From: a virus
IMG/VR virus record: IMGVR_UViG_3300020172_002676
Location: 39,805-103,804 of that record
Reading direction: 5' to 3' (one strand)
Length of the DNA: 64,000 nucleotides
Below, one piece after another: positions 18,401 to 26,202 of the stretch. Each line of letters starts with the position of its first letter. Position 1 is the stretch's first letter. Position numbers and translations under genes: made by a program. The notes under the pieces were generated by a model. The model was not told where the DNA came from, searched no databases, and saw nothing but the letters and a program-made list of their open reading frames with translations.

Positions 18401-18456
18401 AATATTTTTTCGTTGGTGTATTAGCTTTCACATAAAGTGAAGTTTACCTTCTACGA

Positions 18457-18487
18457 TAAATATAAAATAAAAAAATGAATAATCAAA
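18457..18487 (-). promoter_or_regulatory. Host-type promoter of the DNA polymerase gene
   Basis: Reading the minus strand: TTTG (18487-18484), 19 bases, TATATTTA (18464-18457). This is the Bacteroidetes promoter pattern with the last G of the -7 box changed to A. It lies 57 bases upstream of the polymerase ATG, consistent with early expression. Confidence 0.6.
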
Positions 18488-18865
18488 TTAACAACATGCC
18501 GTTTCTGAAATAAAACTTGGTTGAATATTAATATATAATTCTTCTCTTAATGGTAAAATAAGAGTTCCCTCGTCATTTTTAATTAAGAATTGACCCGTGT
18601 ATCTACCAGGTGTGTTTGTATCTCTTGAAGTAAATTTAAAATAAATATAATATTCTGTTGGTGCTCCTTCAGGTAATATAAGGGAAGTAATAGACGCAGG
18701 GGCAGAAACAATTTTAGGAATTCCCGTTTCCACGTTAATCATAGTAAAGAATATTGTAGAAACTTCTAAGTCCTGCATTAATTGAAGATAACCTGCTCTA
18801 CCGTCTTTCACCACTTGGAGTTTAAGAACTGGAAGTGTTGCGTTTTGTTTAATGAAAAATTCCAT
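18488..18865 (-). CDS. Small beta-rich protein, probably structural
   Basis: A 125-residue protein of alternating strands: FIKQNATLPVLKLQVVKDG near the N-terminus, TEYYIYFKFTSRDTNTPGRY near residues 71-90, and a C-terminal LPLREELYINIQPSFISE. It reads as an immunoglobulin-like or jelly-roll beta sandwich. There are no catalytic residues, signals or membrane segments. It ends just upstream of the DNA polymerase, and the -33 box of the polymerase promoter touches its stop codon. An ATATTTATTG element sits a few bases before its ATG. Proteins with this look are common among unassigned virion components of T4-like phages, but I cannot name the family. Confidence 0.6.
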   Translation of the reverse strand: MEFFIKQNATLPVLKLQVVKDGRAGYLQLMQDLEVSTIFFTMINVETGIPKIVSAPASITSLILPEGAPTEYYIYFKFTSRDTNTPGRYTGQFLIKNDEGTLILPLREELYINIQPSFISETACC

Positions 18866-18914
18866 AACAATAAATATATTGTATGTTTATTTTATATTAG
18901 TGAAACTTTTACTA

Positions 18915-18925
18915 TATTTATAGAT
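18915..18925 (+). promoter_or_regulatory. TATTTATAGAT motif, candidate late promoter
   Basis: An exact copy of the 11-base motif lies 11 bases upstream of the ribbon-helix-helix gene at 18937, in sense orientation. It is shared with 31391, 53668 and the minus-strand site at 4690. Confidence 0.4.
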
Positions 18926-18936
18926 ATTTATATTAT

Positions 18937-19092
18937 ATGGGAAGACCAAAAAAACAAGAAAAAGATTGTAAAATTAAATTTGGAATTAGTTTAGACCGAG
19001 AATTATTTGATAAGATGGTTAAAGATAAGACCAAAAAATCATCATTAATAAATAAATTATTAAGAGAGTATTATGGAAAAAAAGATTTGTAG
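18937..19092 (+). CDS. Small ribbon-helix-helix-type protein upstream of HNH gene
   Basis: A 51-residue gene starting MGRPKKQEKDCKIKFGISL and ending at TAG 19090-19092. A basic N-terminal arm (GRPKKQEK) is followed by a strand (CKIKFGISLD) and two helices (RELFDKMVKD and SSLINKLLREYYG), the ribbon-helix-helix pattern of dimeric DNA-binding regulators. Its 3' end overlaps the HNH endonuclease start (19073) by 20 bases, so the two are translationally coupled. The motif TATTTATAGAT lies 11 bases upstream in the sense direction. It could regulate the adjacent endonuclease or help DNA targeting; this is inference from the coupling. Confidence 0.65.
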   Translation: MGRPKKQEKDCKIKFGISLDRELFDKMVKDKTKKSSLINKLLREYYGKKDL

Positions 19093-19693
19093 TAAATGTA
19101 AAATTGAAAAAGATGTTTGCGAGTTTAATAAAAAATTAATTAGTAATAAAGGAATTCAATATTATAAAAGTTGGTGTAAGAATTGTCAATCTGAGGAAGA
19201 TAAATCTAAAAGATTATTGAACCCTGAAAAATATAAAATATGGTATGATAAAACTCGTAAAGAACGCAACGAGCACAGGTCAGAATATTATCAACATAAT
19301 AAAGAAAAAATTTTAATACAAAATAAAAAGTATAAGGGAGTTAATAGTGTTAATCGTAAAAAAAAATATGATAAAGATATTTTATTCAAATTAAGACATA
19401 GATTAAGTTGTAGACTTAGAGAAGTATTAAAATTTAAAACATTAATAAAAAACAAAACTCATAATGAAGTTATGGGTTGTTCTTCGGAATTCCTTAAAGA
19501 ATATTTAGAAAAACAATTCACAGAAAAAATGTCTTGGGAAAATCATGGATTTTATGGTTGGCATATAGACCATATCGTTCCATTATCATCGGCGAAAACA
19601 GAAGAAGAAGTTTATAAACTTTGTCATTATACAAATCTTCAACCACTATGGGCTGAAGATAATTTGAAAAAGGGAGATAAGATTTTATTTTAA
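19073..19693 (+). CDS. HNH endonuclease (free-standing, homing-type)
   Basis: A 206-residue protein. The N-terminus carries a zinc-binding cluster, CSKCKIEKDVCEF with CKNC further on (residues 5-38). The middle is highly basic and helical. The C-terminal HNH nuclease reads WHIDHIVPLSSA (about residues 162-173, catalytic His-Asp-His), followed by TNLQPLWAEDNLKKGDK. Such enzymes cut DNA and often spread themselves between related phages. It is the only plus-strand island between leftward genes and is coupled to the small ribbon-helix-helix gene. Its stop overlaps the convergent glycosyltransferase stop by 4 bases. The C-terminal half resembles the other HNH gene at 62485-63174, so the two are probably distant paralogues. 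Confidence 0.88.
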   Translation: MEKKICSKCKIEKDVCEFNKKLISNKGIQYYKSWCKNCQSEEDKSKRLLNPEKYKIWYDKTRKERNEHRSEYYQHNKEKILIQNKKYKGVNSVNRKKKYDKDILFKLRHRLSCRLREVLKFKTLIKNKTHNEVMGCSSEFLKEYLEKQFTEKMSWENHGFYGWHIDHIVPLSSAKTEEEVYKLCHYTNLQPLWAEDNLKKGDKILF

Positions 19694-21360
19694 CTTTCTT
19701 TTCTTAAACTACCTTCATAGAATTCAAATCTATCGTGTTCTGTTGGAGTTAATAACAAAATACCTGGATTAATATTTCCTTTAACTGTTTCCTGATAACA
19801 ATGAGACATAAGAGTTTGTTCAAATGGATGAGCCCATTTTGTTTCTAAGTAACATTTATAATTACCCGATTTACTTAACACAATTGGCCAGTTGGACAGA
19901 TATATTTCACCATCGGCATAAGGTAATCCCTGATGTATTTTAATGTTTTTAAATTTAGTTCTTGGAGCATTTGGGTCTAAACCTTGAACAGGTAATGATG
20001 ATTTTTCGGGAAATAATTTTATTCTAACATCTTGAGGAACATTATACCACGAAAATTGTATATCATTTGAACCATAAAATTCGGTAAAACTTAATTTTAA
20101 AAAATCAAAATTTTCATTTTTAATTATTTGTAATGTTTTTGTATATAAGTTTGGAACAAATCTATTAAAACCATTTCTACATACTTCACCTTTTTTAAGA
20201 TAAAAAGCCATGTCATCTTCAAACCAATAATAAAAATCTAATCCTGTTTCATCAAAATGTTCTGCAACAAATACTCTACCCCCAACGATTCCTATATTAT
20301 CTTTCTTAATATGTTCAAATCCGTGTTCTTCACAAAGTTCTTTATATCTTGGAGTTGTTGATAGGTCAGTTGAATTATCTAGTAAAAACTTTTTTGGTTT
20401 AAGAATAAAATCTTTATCATATTCCAACATTGACTTTATTAATGTTTCAAATTGGTTTGGACTATTAAAAGTAATAACATAAAGACCAACCTTATTAATA
20501 TCTAAATTATTAACAACAGATATTTTACCTTCAGATTTAACTTTTAATTCATCATTCTTTAAGTCCTCAAAAAATTTACCTATTAATCCATTTGATTCTA
20601 TTTCAAAATAATTTATTAAATCAGAATGTTTATAAGACATAATTGAGAAAATACTTTCTTCAGTTCCCATATATCCTTCATCTAATGTTGATGATAATAA
20701 TCCATAATAAATTGAGTTGATGTCGGTTATTGTATGTTTTGGACCACCAAAAAATCCACCTCTAGCAACTTTAGTTACTTTATCTCCAGCAATTGAATTT
20801 AACTTATTATACTCAAACCCGTGAATTTCGGTTTCGGCTCCGTAAGGAAAACAAATAAATGAAAATTTTGAAATGTATTTAGGTAGTTTTTCTAAAACTT
20901 TATCGTGTGTAAAATATCCTGGATGAACAGTGTTTGTTAATCCCGCATCAATCCAAAACATCATCTCAGAATTAAACGTATCCATAATCTTAGCATCATT
21001 TAGTAAGAATACTTTTGACATTACTAAAGGATTATACATATCTAACCTTGCTTGTGTTGATTCTGATAACCATCCAGCTCGGTTGTACCATTCAGGATTA
21101 TTTCTTATTTCTTGTATTTTATCGTATGGAACCGTTTGTTTAAACCATTCCTGTTGTCTAACAATAAATTGTGTATTTGATTTATCCCTCCTTTCAAAGA
21201 CAAAAGATTCTAATTCGGAATCACCAAAAATAATCATTGGGTTATCAACCTTTAAAAGTTGTTCAAATTTATCTAAATAATGTTGGAATGAACGAGACCA
21301 TCCATCATTAAGTTCGTCTCTTTTAATATTCCAAAGGCCAGTTACTAATGTTATTCCCAT
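19690..21360 (-). CDS. Two-domain glycosyltransferase (HtrL/WlaTC-like plus GT-A)
   Basis: A 556-residue protein with two parts. Residues 1-265 resemble the HtrL/YibB/WlaTC family, with TLVTGLWNIKRDE at the start and a FWIDAGLTNT motif (Asp as metal/donor site) near residue 134. Residues about 285-556 look like a GT-A glycosyltransferase: a strand GLYVITFNSPNQFETLIKSM, then YWFEDDMAFYLKKGE near residue 380, whose EDD serves as the DxD-like metal site. It would transfer sugars from nucleotide-sugar donors in the cytoplasm. It is the last gene of the leftward sugar-modification cluster, 6 bases after a methyltransferase. Acceptor unknown; the neighbouring fibre proteins or a surface polysaccharide are candidates. 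Confidence 0.75.
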   Translation of the reverse strand: MGITLVTGLWNIKRDELNDGWSRSFQHYLDKFEQLLKVDNPMIIFGDSELESFVFERRDKSNTQFIVRQQEWFKQTVPYDKIQEIRNNPEWYNRAGWLSESTQARLDMYNPLVMSKVFLLNDAKIMDTFNSEMMFWIDAGLTNTVHPGYFTHDKVLEKLPKYISKFSFICFPYGAETEIHGFEYNKLNSIAGDKVTKVARGGFFGGPKHTITDINSIYYGLLSSTLDEGYMGTEESIFSIMSYKHSDLINYFEIESNGLIGKFFEDLKNDELKVKSEGKISVVNNLDINKVGLYVITFNSPNQFETLIKSMLEYDKDFILKPKKFLLDNSTDLSTTPRYKELCEEHGFEHIKKDNIGIVGGRVFVAEHFDETGLDFYYWFEDDMAFYLKKGEVCRNGFNRFVPNLYTKTLQIIKNENFDFLKLSFTEFYGSNDIQFSWYNVPQDVRIKLFPEKSSLPVQGLDPNAPRTKFKNIKIHQGLPYADGEIYLSNWPIVLSKSGNYKCYLETKWAHPFEQTLMSHCYQETVKGNINPGILLLTPTEHDRFEFYEGSLRKES

Positions 21361-21366
21361 AAATTA

Positions 21367-21993
21367 TTATTTAACTTTACAAACCCATACTGCCTGAGAA
21401 AATTTATCTTGATTATAAGATTTAAGATTGTGTTCAATAACAGATTGTTCAATATCAGATTCGGTTATTTCACACCAATTCCAAATTTTATCTTTAATTT
21501 CTGATTCATAAATTTCTTTACTAACTGAATAGTCATGCGCTAAAATATAATCACAACTTTTAATAAGTTTTGAAAATATTTTAAATTCACCAATTTTCCA
21601 ACCACCATCACATAAAACAATTGTTAAACCATCTTGTTGAACAAAATCAACAACTTCTTGTTTAACACCAGACCAATCTTCATTGAAGATGTTCTCAACT
21701 CTAACGTCAATTCCTTTTTCAACCATTTGTGAATACCACGGTCTTTCAGAAATATCATACGATAAAATCTTAGTGTTTAAGTTTAATTCGTCCGTAATAA
21801 TCTTTAAGAATTCTGTGAATCCACCTAATGCAGTACCAATTTCCAATATTCTTACAGGTCTAACCTCTGAAATAAAATCATAAAAAAGTTGATATACGTT
21901 ATGGCTCTGTTGCGCTGTGTGACCTCTAAAGGCGGATAAACTATCGTTATCCTCTAAATTTGTAAACTTGGTTATATTTTCTTGTATGTTCAT
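21367..21993 (-). CDS. Class I SAM-dependent methyltransferase-like protein
   Basis: A 208-residue protein with a Rossmann-type SAM-binding motif ILEIGTALGGFTEF near residues 49-62, an acidic strand end LSYDISERPW (about 77-86) and a later strand TIVLCDGGWKIGEF near residues 123-136. This is the order of motif I, motif II and motif IV in class I methyltransferases, close to the CmcI/TylF-like group that modifies sugars or small molecules. The second-strand aspartate should bind the ribose of SAM. It overlaps nothing and lies 2 bases after the preceding glycosyltransferase, within a leftward operon. A sugar O-methylation role is inferred from the neighbours. Confidence 0.65.
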   Translation of the reverse strand: MNIQENITKFTNLEDNDSLSAFRGHTAQQSHNVYQLFYDFISEVRPVRILEIGTALGGFTEFLKIITDELNLNTKILSYDISERPWYSQMVEKGIDVRVENIFNEDWSGVKQEVVDFVQQDGLTIVLCDGGWKIGEFKIFSKLIKSCDYILAHDYSVSKEIYESEIKDKIWNWCEITESDIEQSVIEHNLKSYNQDKFSQAVWVCKVK

Positions 21994-21995
21994 AA

Positions 21996-22709
21996 TTAAA
22001 ATCTTATATGTAAATTTTCTGCTTTATCTCTAAACTCAAAACAATTTGGTAAAAATCCTCTAAAACTATTCCAATCCCAATTCATTTCAGCCTCTAATGC
22101 TGAGACTCCAATGTCAAATCCATCAGGATAATTTCTAATGTTGTTGTGTATTGAATACCACAAAAATTCTTCCCATCGTCTAACAAAGTATCTAAATTTC
22201 CAATTATTTCTAAAAACCATAAATTGTTCGTTTACTACGTGAGCTTCATCCCATTTTGTATGTTCAAATACTTGATAATCGTATAACTTTCTATCAAAAA
22301 AACAATTACTCATATCTTTTTTATGGTCACCAATTTTTGATGGTCGTTCAAATAAAAAATCTAAATTATTATTTTCCATGTGTTTAAACAAATTAAATAA
22401 TTTATCTTCACTGAAATTTTCAGTTATTCGCCAATCGGCGTCATTGTAGATAATATAATCATAACCCTTATCTAAACAATATTTTAACGATAAAACTTTT
22501 AAATTGAGAAAAAAAGAAAACCCTGGATTACCGTCGTCATATCTATCTAATTTAAATAAATCTAAATTCACTTTAGTCCCCACTTCACAATTTTCATTTG
22601 TGGTAATGTTAAAATCCGCAGAACAAATCTCACTGTATTTTGTGTAACATTCAGAGGCATTTTTAAGGTAAGAGTCTCCAACGGCTAATGTTGTAAAAAT
22701 ATATTTCAT
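21996..22709 (-). CDS. Glycosyltransferase with DxD motif
   Basis: A 237-residue protein starting MKYIFTTLAVGDSYLKNA, typical of GT-A enzymes that begin directly with the nucleotide-binding strand. The metal-binding DxD is in IIYNDADWRI (about residues 86-95). Later motifs include NEQFMVFRNNWKFRYFVRRW near 160-179 and a C-terminal FEFRDKAENLHIRF with a His near the end, the usual last metal contact. There is no membrane segment, so it is cytoplasmic. Its start overlaps the stop of the upstream fucosyltransferase-like gene by 1 base. Donor and acceptor cannot be read from the sequence. Confidence 0.7.
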   Translation of the reverse strand: MKYIFTTLAVGDSYLKNASECYTKYSEICSADFNITTNENCEVGTKVNLDLFKLDRYDDGNPGFSFFLNLKVLSLKYCLDKGYDYIIYNDADWRITENFSEDKLFNLFKHMENNNLDFLFERPSKIGDHKKDMSNCFFDRKLYDYQVFEHTKWDEAHVVNEQFMVFRNNWKFRYFVRRWEEFLWYSIHNNIRNYPDGFDIGVSALEAEMNWDWNSFRGFLPNCFEFRDKAENLHIRF

Positions 22710-23692
22710 TAAGATTCAATAATTTTTTCTAAAAAGTTAAGTGTATAATCAAACTCGTAATAATCGGGTAATTTGTTATCAACAAAGATTGGAGATTCAA
22801 TATAACGTTTGTATAAAATTTCATTATTATCAATCTCTTTAACTAAAGATAAAAAATCATTTAAATCTGTAAAGTCATGTAAATTAATAAAACTTTCAGG
22901 ATTAAACCCTTCTTCTAAAATATATTTGTTACCAAAAAATATTGGTATTGTGCCACTGAAAAATGCGTGATATAGTTTTTCTTGTAAAATATAATCAGTG
23001 TTAGTATAATGGATGGACATGTTAAATTTATATTTTTGAAATAACCCTATTTTTTCCCTGTAGGTTAATCCATCAATACGTCCAGTATAAACCGAATTTT
23101 GCCATTGATATTTATTTAATGTGTCATTACCATGTAATGTTTGTCTCCAAGGACCAGAAGAACTCACTTCTTTATATTCAGATAGTTTATCAAAAATTTG
23201 ACCCCTAAAATCATTATTTGATGCTTGAGTAACGGAACAAAACCCTAAATTCCTTTTGGATATTACATTAAAATTTCTTTCTTGCGTTAACCAACTTAAT
23301 GGGCTATCAACTAATCTCGCTTCATCATATAATGTCCAAACATCAAAAACACCTGAGGGTTGTCTTAAATATCTTTCATGTTCAAGTTTATTATACCCTA
23401 ACGCCCATTGATTATCGTTTGAATTTATTGGTGAACTAAAATCGGCAACCTCACCTGAAACATAGATAAATTTTTTATTTCTATCTGATTGATTATGTTT
23501 TGTGGGTAATTGACCTGTATAAGTGTCTATTTGATTTTCATTGTAATTTAAGTCTGAATGTATTACAATGTCGGGATTTATTGGGTCAATAATAACATTA
23601 TATTTTTTAGATAAGATAAACTTGAAATAGTTCATCCAACTATGTTGTCCAATGTTTGGAAATCCTTGTCTGGTTATTCTAACGGTTTTCAT
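22709..23692 (-). CDS. GT10-like (alpha-1,3/4-fucosyltransferase family) glycosyltransferase
   Basis: The 327-residue protein has the GT10 signature in its C-terminal half: KFNMSIHYTNTDYILQEKLY followed by HAFFSGTIPIFFGNKYI (about residues 222-258), equivalent to the GDP-fucose-binding 'kF.ia.EN....YvTEKl.ea..ag.vPiy.G' region. The N-terminal half contains KFIYVSGEVADF near residue 73, matching the acceptor domain. GT10 enzymes transfer fucose from GDP-fucose onto GlcNAc-type acceptors. The conserved ENS is replaced by HYTN, so activity or donor may differ. Overlaps the upstream glycosyltransferase by 14 bases. A GDP-mannose dehydratase in the same window (46613-47611) could help supply GDP-fucose; that link is inference. 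Confidence 0.7.
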   Translation of the reverse strand: MKTVRITRQGFPNIGQHSWMNYFKFILSKKYNVIIDPINPDIVIHSDLNYNENQIDTYTGQLPTKHNQSDRNKKFIYVSGEVADFSSPINSNDNQWALGYNKLEHERYLRQPSGVFDVWTLYDEARLVDSPLSWLTQERNFNVISKRNLGFCSVTQASNNDFRGQIFDKLSEYKEVSSSGPWRQTLHGNDTLNKYQWQNSVYTGRIDGLTYREKIGLFQKYKFNMSIHYTNTDYILQEKLYHAFFSGTIPIFFGNKYILEEGFNPESFINLHDFTDLNDFLSLVKEIDNNEILYKRYIESPIFVDNKLPDYYEFDYTLNFLEKIIES

Positions 23693-24383
23693 TCAAAATT
23701 TGTGTTAATTTAATTGTATTTTCATTATGTGGGCCATTATCGTGTATAATATACGCACCCAATTCTAAAAGTGAAATTTTAGAACCATCTATTTTAACAT
23801 TATCTTTTGTATCTAAAGTGCTAAAAAAGAAATCACGTTCTTGGTCAATTATGATATCATCATTCAATAGATATTGTATTGACCATCTACCTTGGTCGTC
23901 AATTCCAGTTTGATATTCTTTTTCAATAATATCTTTTAAGTGATAAACTATTTTATCTGTATATCCAAAATAAGTACCCGAATTCAAATATTTACTATCA
24001 TTAATCATTCTTTTTTTCTCATATAAATGAGTGTAATTTGTTGGTGGCCATAAACCTTTTTCAGCCCCCATAACAATACTACAATTTAATGATTTGAAAT
24101 TTTCTATAATACCTTCGGGTGATTTTATAAAATTGGTATCAGTTGCATCTAAAAATAAAATATAATCATATTTTCCAACAATATTTGATTCAATATATTC
24201 TAACACTTTAACCGTTTTGTAAAAAAACAATTTATCGTAATAAGAACCGTTTGTGATTAAACCAGAATTTCTCACAATATGAATATCTTCGGGTGAAAAA
24301 TACTTCAGAGAGTTTTTATAAAAAGTTGGTTCATAATAATCAGGATAATCAAATAAAGCGGTTATCAGTGCAACATTTCGCAT
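23679..24383 (-). CDS. Glycosyltransferase resembling collagen lysyl (PLOD/GT25-type) transferases
   Basis: A 234-residue GT-A-like protein. The metal site is in YILFLDATDTNFIKSPE (about residues 72-88). It is followed by SIVMGAEKGLWPPTN near 102-116, a YLNSGTYFGYTDKI segment near 132-145 and DDQGRWSIQYLL near 161-172. The order 'DxxD, GAExxxWP, YLNSGxxxG, DDQ' is that of the glycosyltransferase domain of lysyl hydroxylase 3/PLOD-like proteins, found also in giant viruses. Those enzymes add glucose or galactose to hydroxylysine; the bacterial and phage relatives are uncharacterised. It sits in the leftward sugar operon downstream of the fibre genes. Confidence 0.7.
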   Translation of the reverse strand: MRNVALITALFDYPDYYEPTFYKNSLKYFSPEDIHIVRNSGLITNGSYYDKLFFYKTVKVLEYIESNIVGKYDYILFLDATDTNFIKSPEGIIENFKSLNCSIVMGAEKGLWPPTNYTHLYEKKRMINDSKYLNSGTYFGYTDKIVYHLKDIIEKEYQTGIDDQGRWSIQYLLNDDIIIDQERDFFFSTLDTKDNVKIDGSKISLLELGAYIIHDNGPHNENTIKLTQILNENR

Positions 24384-24384
24384 A

Positions 24385-25023
24385 TTAATTAGTTGATAAT
24401 TGTTTATAAAATTCTCTTATTAAATCATCATCGCTGTGAAATATATTGTCTTGTGCAAAAAATTTGTAAGGAATTTCATCTTCCCAAAAAATAACAAGTT
24501 CTTTACCTAAATAAGTTTTTAACATTTCATCAGATTCTTCACAAACTTCAATAAACGAGAATTTAGGGTATATACAAACTATATTATCTTTTACGTCAAT
24601 GATTTGTTTGTGGTGAGCATTACCTCTATATTTATTACCCCACAAAAAAGTAAACTCATCAAATTTAGAAGGAATTGCAATATAACCCCTTTTAGATATT
24701 TTTGGTAACAAATCTAATAATTCGGTTGGTGTTATAACATCTTCTAATGTATGAGAACAAATGCTATAGTCAAACTTACCATTTTGTTCTACATAGTCCA
24801 ATAATTCAGACCAAGTGTTTTTGTTTTGAATATTAAAATCAAAAAATTTTACACCTTCTTCTTGGATTTTAACTATATCCGCAACAAATTTACATTCGGG
24901 GTAAGACCAAAATTGTAAAGATGCACCAACGTCAATTGTTTTATAGTTATTATCTGAGATTGTTTTTTTTACTTGACCTGTCAAATTTTTGACGGTTTGA
25001 TTATATTGCCAGTTTGTTATCAT
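24385..25023 (-). CDS. SAM-dependent methyltransferase-like protein
   Basis: A 212-residue protein. The N-terminal part contains TIDVGASLQFW (about residues 29-39) in place of a typical glycine-rich motif I, then FVADIVKI as motif II and KFDYSICSHTLEDV near residues 83-96, the usual end of strand 4 in class I methyltransferases. HTLEDV is the equivalent of the common HVLEHI. Later KRGYIAIPSK matches strand 5. The glycine-rich loop is poorly conserved, so SAM binding is uncertain. The 5' end is preceded by, and overlaps by 23 bases, the FkbM methyltransferase gene, indicating coupled translation. Confidence 0.6.
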   Translation of the reverse strand: MITNWQYNQTVKNLTGQVKKTISDNNYKTIDVGASLQFWSYPECKFVADIVKIQEEGVKFFDFNIQNKNTWSELLDYVEQNGKFDYSICSHTLEDVITPTELLDLLPKISKRGYIAIPSKFDEFTFLWGNKYRGNAHHKQIIDVKDNIVCIYPKFSFIEVCEESDEMLKTYLGKELVIFWEDEIPYKFFAQDNIFHSDDDLIREFYKQLSTN

Positions 25024-25630
25024 AATTTTTATTTAAGAATAGAATATCTTGTTGGATTAATTCATATGTTAATGGGTGGTTAATATTTCCAATATGTGCT
25101 ATAGGAGTAAACCCTAACTTGTCCATGTAATCATAAACAAATTCTTTTGTTGGTGCCTTTTGATTGTATTCAACTAATGAAATTTCCATTAGAATACCTT
25201 TTGCCCTTTTGAAGATATCTAAACCACCGTTTATAATATCAATTTCAGAACCTTGTACATCAATTTTAATTAAATCAAATGATTGATTATTTAGAAGGTT
25301 AGAAAGAGTTTTTGTTTGTTTTTTTTCAATAATGATTTGGTCATCATCATAAAAAGAAGTATTTTCACGATAAATGGAATTTCCAGTACACCTTGGTTCA
25401 TTTTTTCTAATATAAAAATCAACATCCTTTTCAATATCGCTTAATAGACAAATTGAATAGTCAACGTTTAATGTTTCTAAAACCACTTCACAACTTTCAC
25501 TACCCTCAATTAAATAGTAATATGAATTTGGAAAAATGTTTTTAATTTCGTTATAAAACTGTCCAACATTTGCACCAATATCCAAAATTGATTTTGGTTC
25601 AAAATATGTTTTAATTTTTTCTAAACTCAT
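25001..25630 (-). CDS. FkbM-family methyltransferase
   Basis: A 209-residue protein with motif I SILDIGANVGQFYNEI (residues 14-29), a second strand YYLIEGSESC and the characteristic FkbM motif SFDLIKIDVQGSEIDIINGG (about residues 117-136), where DVQG(S/A)E is diagnostic. FkbM-like enzymes O-methylate sugars and polyketides using SAM. The start at 25630 is supported by the short distance to motif I and by the 2-base gap to the upstream gene's stop. It is one of at least three FkbM-type genes in the window (see 42999 and 47614), so sugar methylation seems an important function of this phage. Confidence 0.8.
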   Translation of the reverse strand: MSLEKIKTYFEPKSILDIGANVGQFYNEIKNIFPNSYYYLIEGSESCEVVLETLNVDYSICLLSDIEKDVDFYIRKNEPRCTGNSIYRENTSFYDDDQIIIEKKQTKTLSNLLNNQSFDLIKIDVQGSEIDIINGGLDIFKRAKGILMEISLVEYNQKAPTKEFVYDYMDKLGFTPIAHIGNINHPLTYELIQQDILFLNKNYDNKLAI

Positions 25631-25632
25631 TT

Positions 25633-26190
25633 TTAATTAAAGTATACAACCCCAGTTCCTGTTGAATGTCCGATATTAGTTATGTCATATTTTTCTTGAC
25701 TGATTGAACCCCAAAATTTTTCCATTTCAAAATTCAAATGAATATCATCTAACAATAAGTAACCTTTGTATCCAATTGATACTAAATGATTAACAAATTG
25801 TTCTTCAAATACTCCGTCATGATATGTGTCTAACATAATATATTTTGAACTTAAAATAATATCTTTGTAATTTTCGTTAATCACATTATCAATAATAAAC
25901 TCAACATTGTTAGGTAATAAATTTAAATCAAGTTCATTACCCACATTAAATGAACGAACCTTGTTTGAATGATTCACGGAAAATGCTAGTGCCGAACAAC
26001 CCTTAAGAGTACCAATATCAAGGATATCTACTAAATTATCATTTTGGGAAATGTGTACCAAAAGTCTATAATGTTCTTGTCCTGATTTGGATATAAAATA
26101 CTCTTGATATTCTAAAGAATTAATTCTTTGTGAGTGTGGAAACAAATCTATGTTGTCCAATTGTTCATTTGTTATAGTTAAAAAATCCAT
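25633..26190 (-). CDS. Small SAM-binding methyltransferase-like protein
   Basis: A 185-residue protein with a motif I-like VDILDIGTLKGCSALAFSVN (about residues 52-71) and a later strand SKYIMLDTYHDGVFEEQFVN (about 118-137), the pattern of MT24-type class I methyltransferases where D-x-x-H-D binds the substrate or metal. It then has GYLLLDDIHLNFEM near 146-159. The sequence resembles CmcI-like or rhamnosyl methyltransferases. It sits between the GT60-like gene and an FkbM gene with gaps of 12 and 2 bases, so it is in the same operon. Methyl acceptor unknown. Confidence 0.6.
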   Translation of the reverse strand: MDFLTITNEQLDNIDLFPHSQRINSLEYQEYFISKSGQEHYRLLVHISQNDNLVDILDIGTLKGCSALAFSVNHSNKVRSFNVGNELDLNLLPNNVEFIIDNVINENYKDIILSSKYIMLDTYHDGVFEEQFVNHLVSIGYKGYLLLDDIHLNFEMEKFWGSISQEKYDITNIGHSTGTGVVYFN

Positions 26191-26202
26191 ATTAATATAT
26201 AG

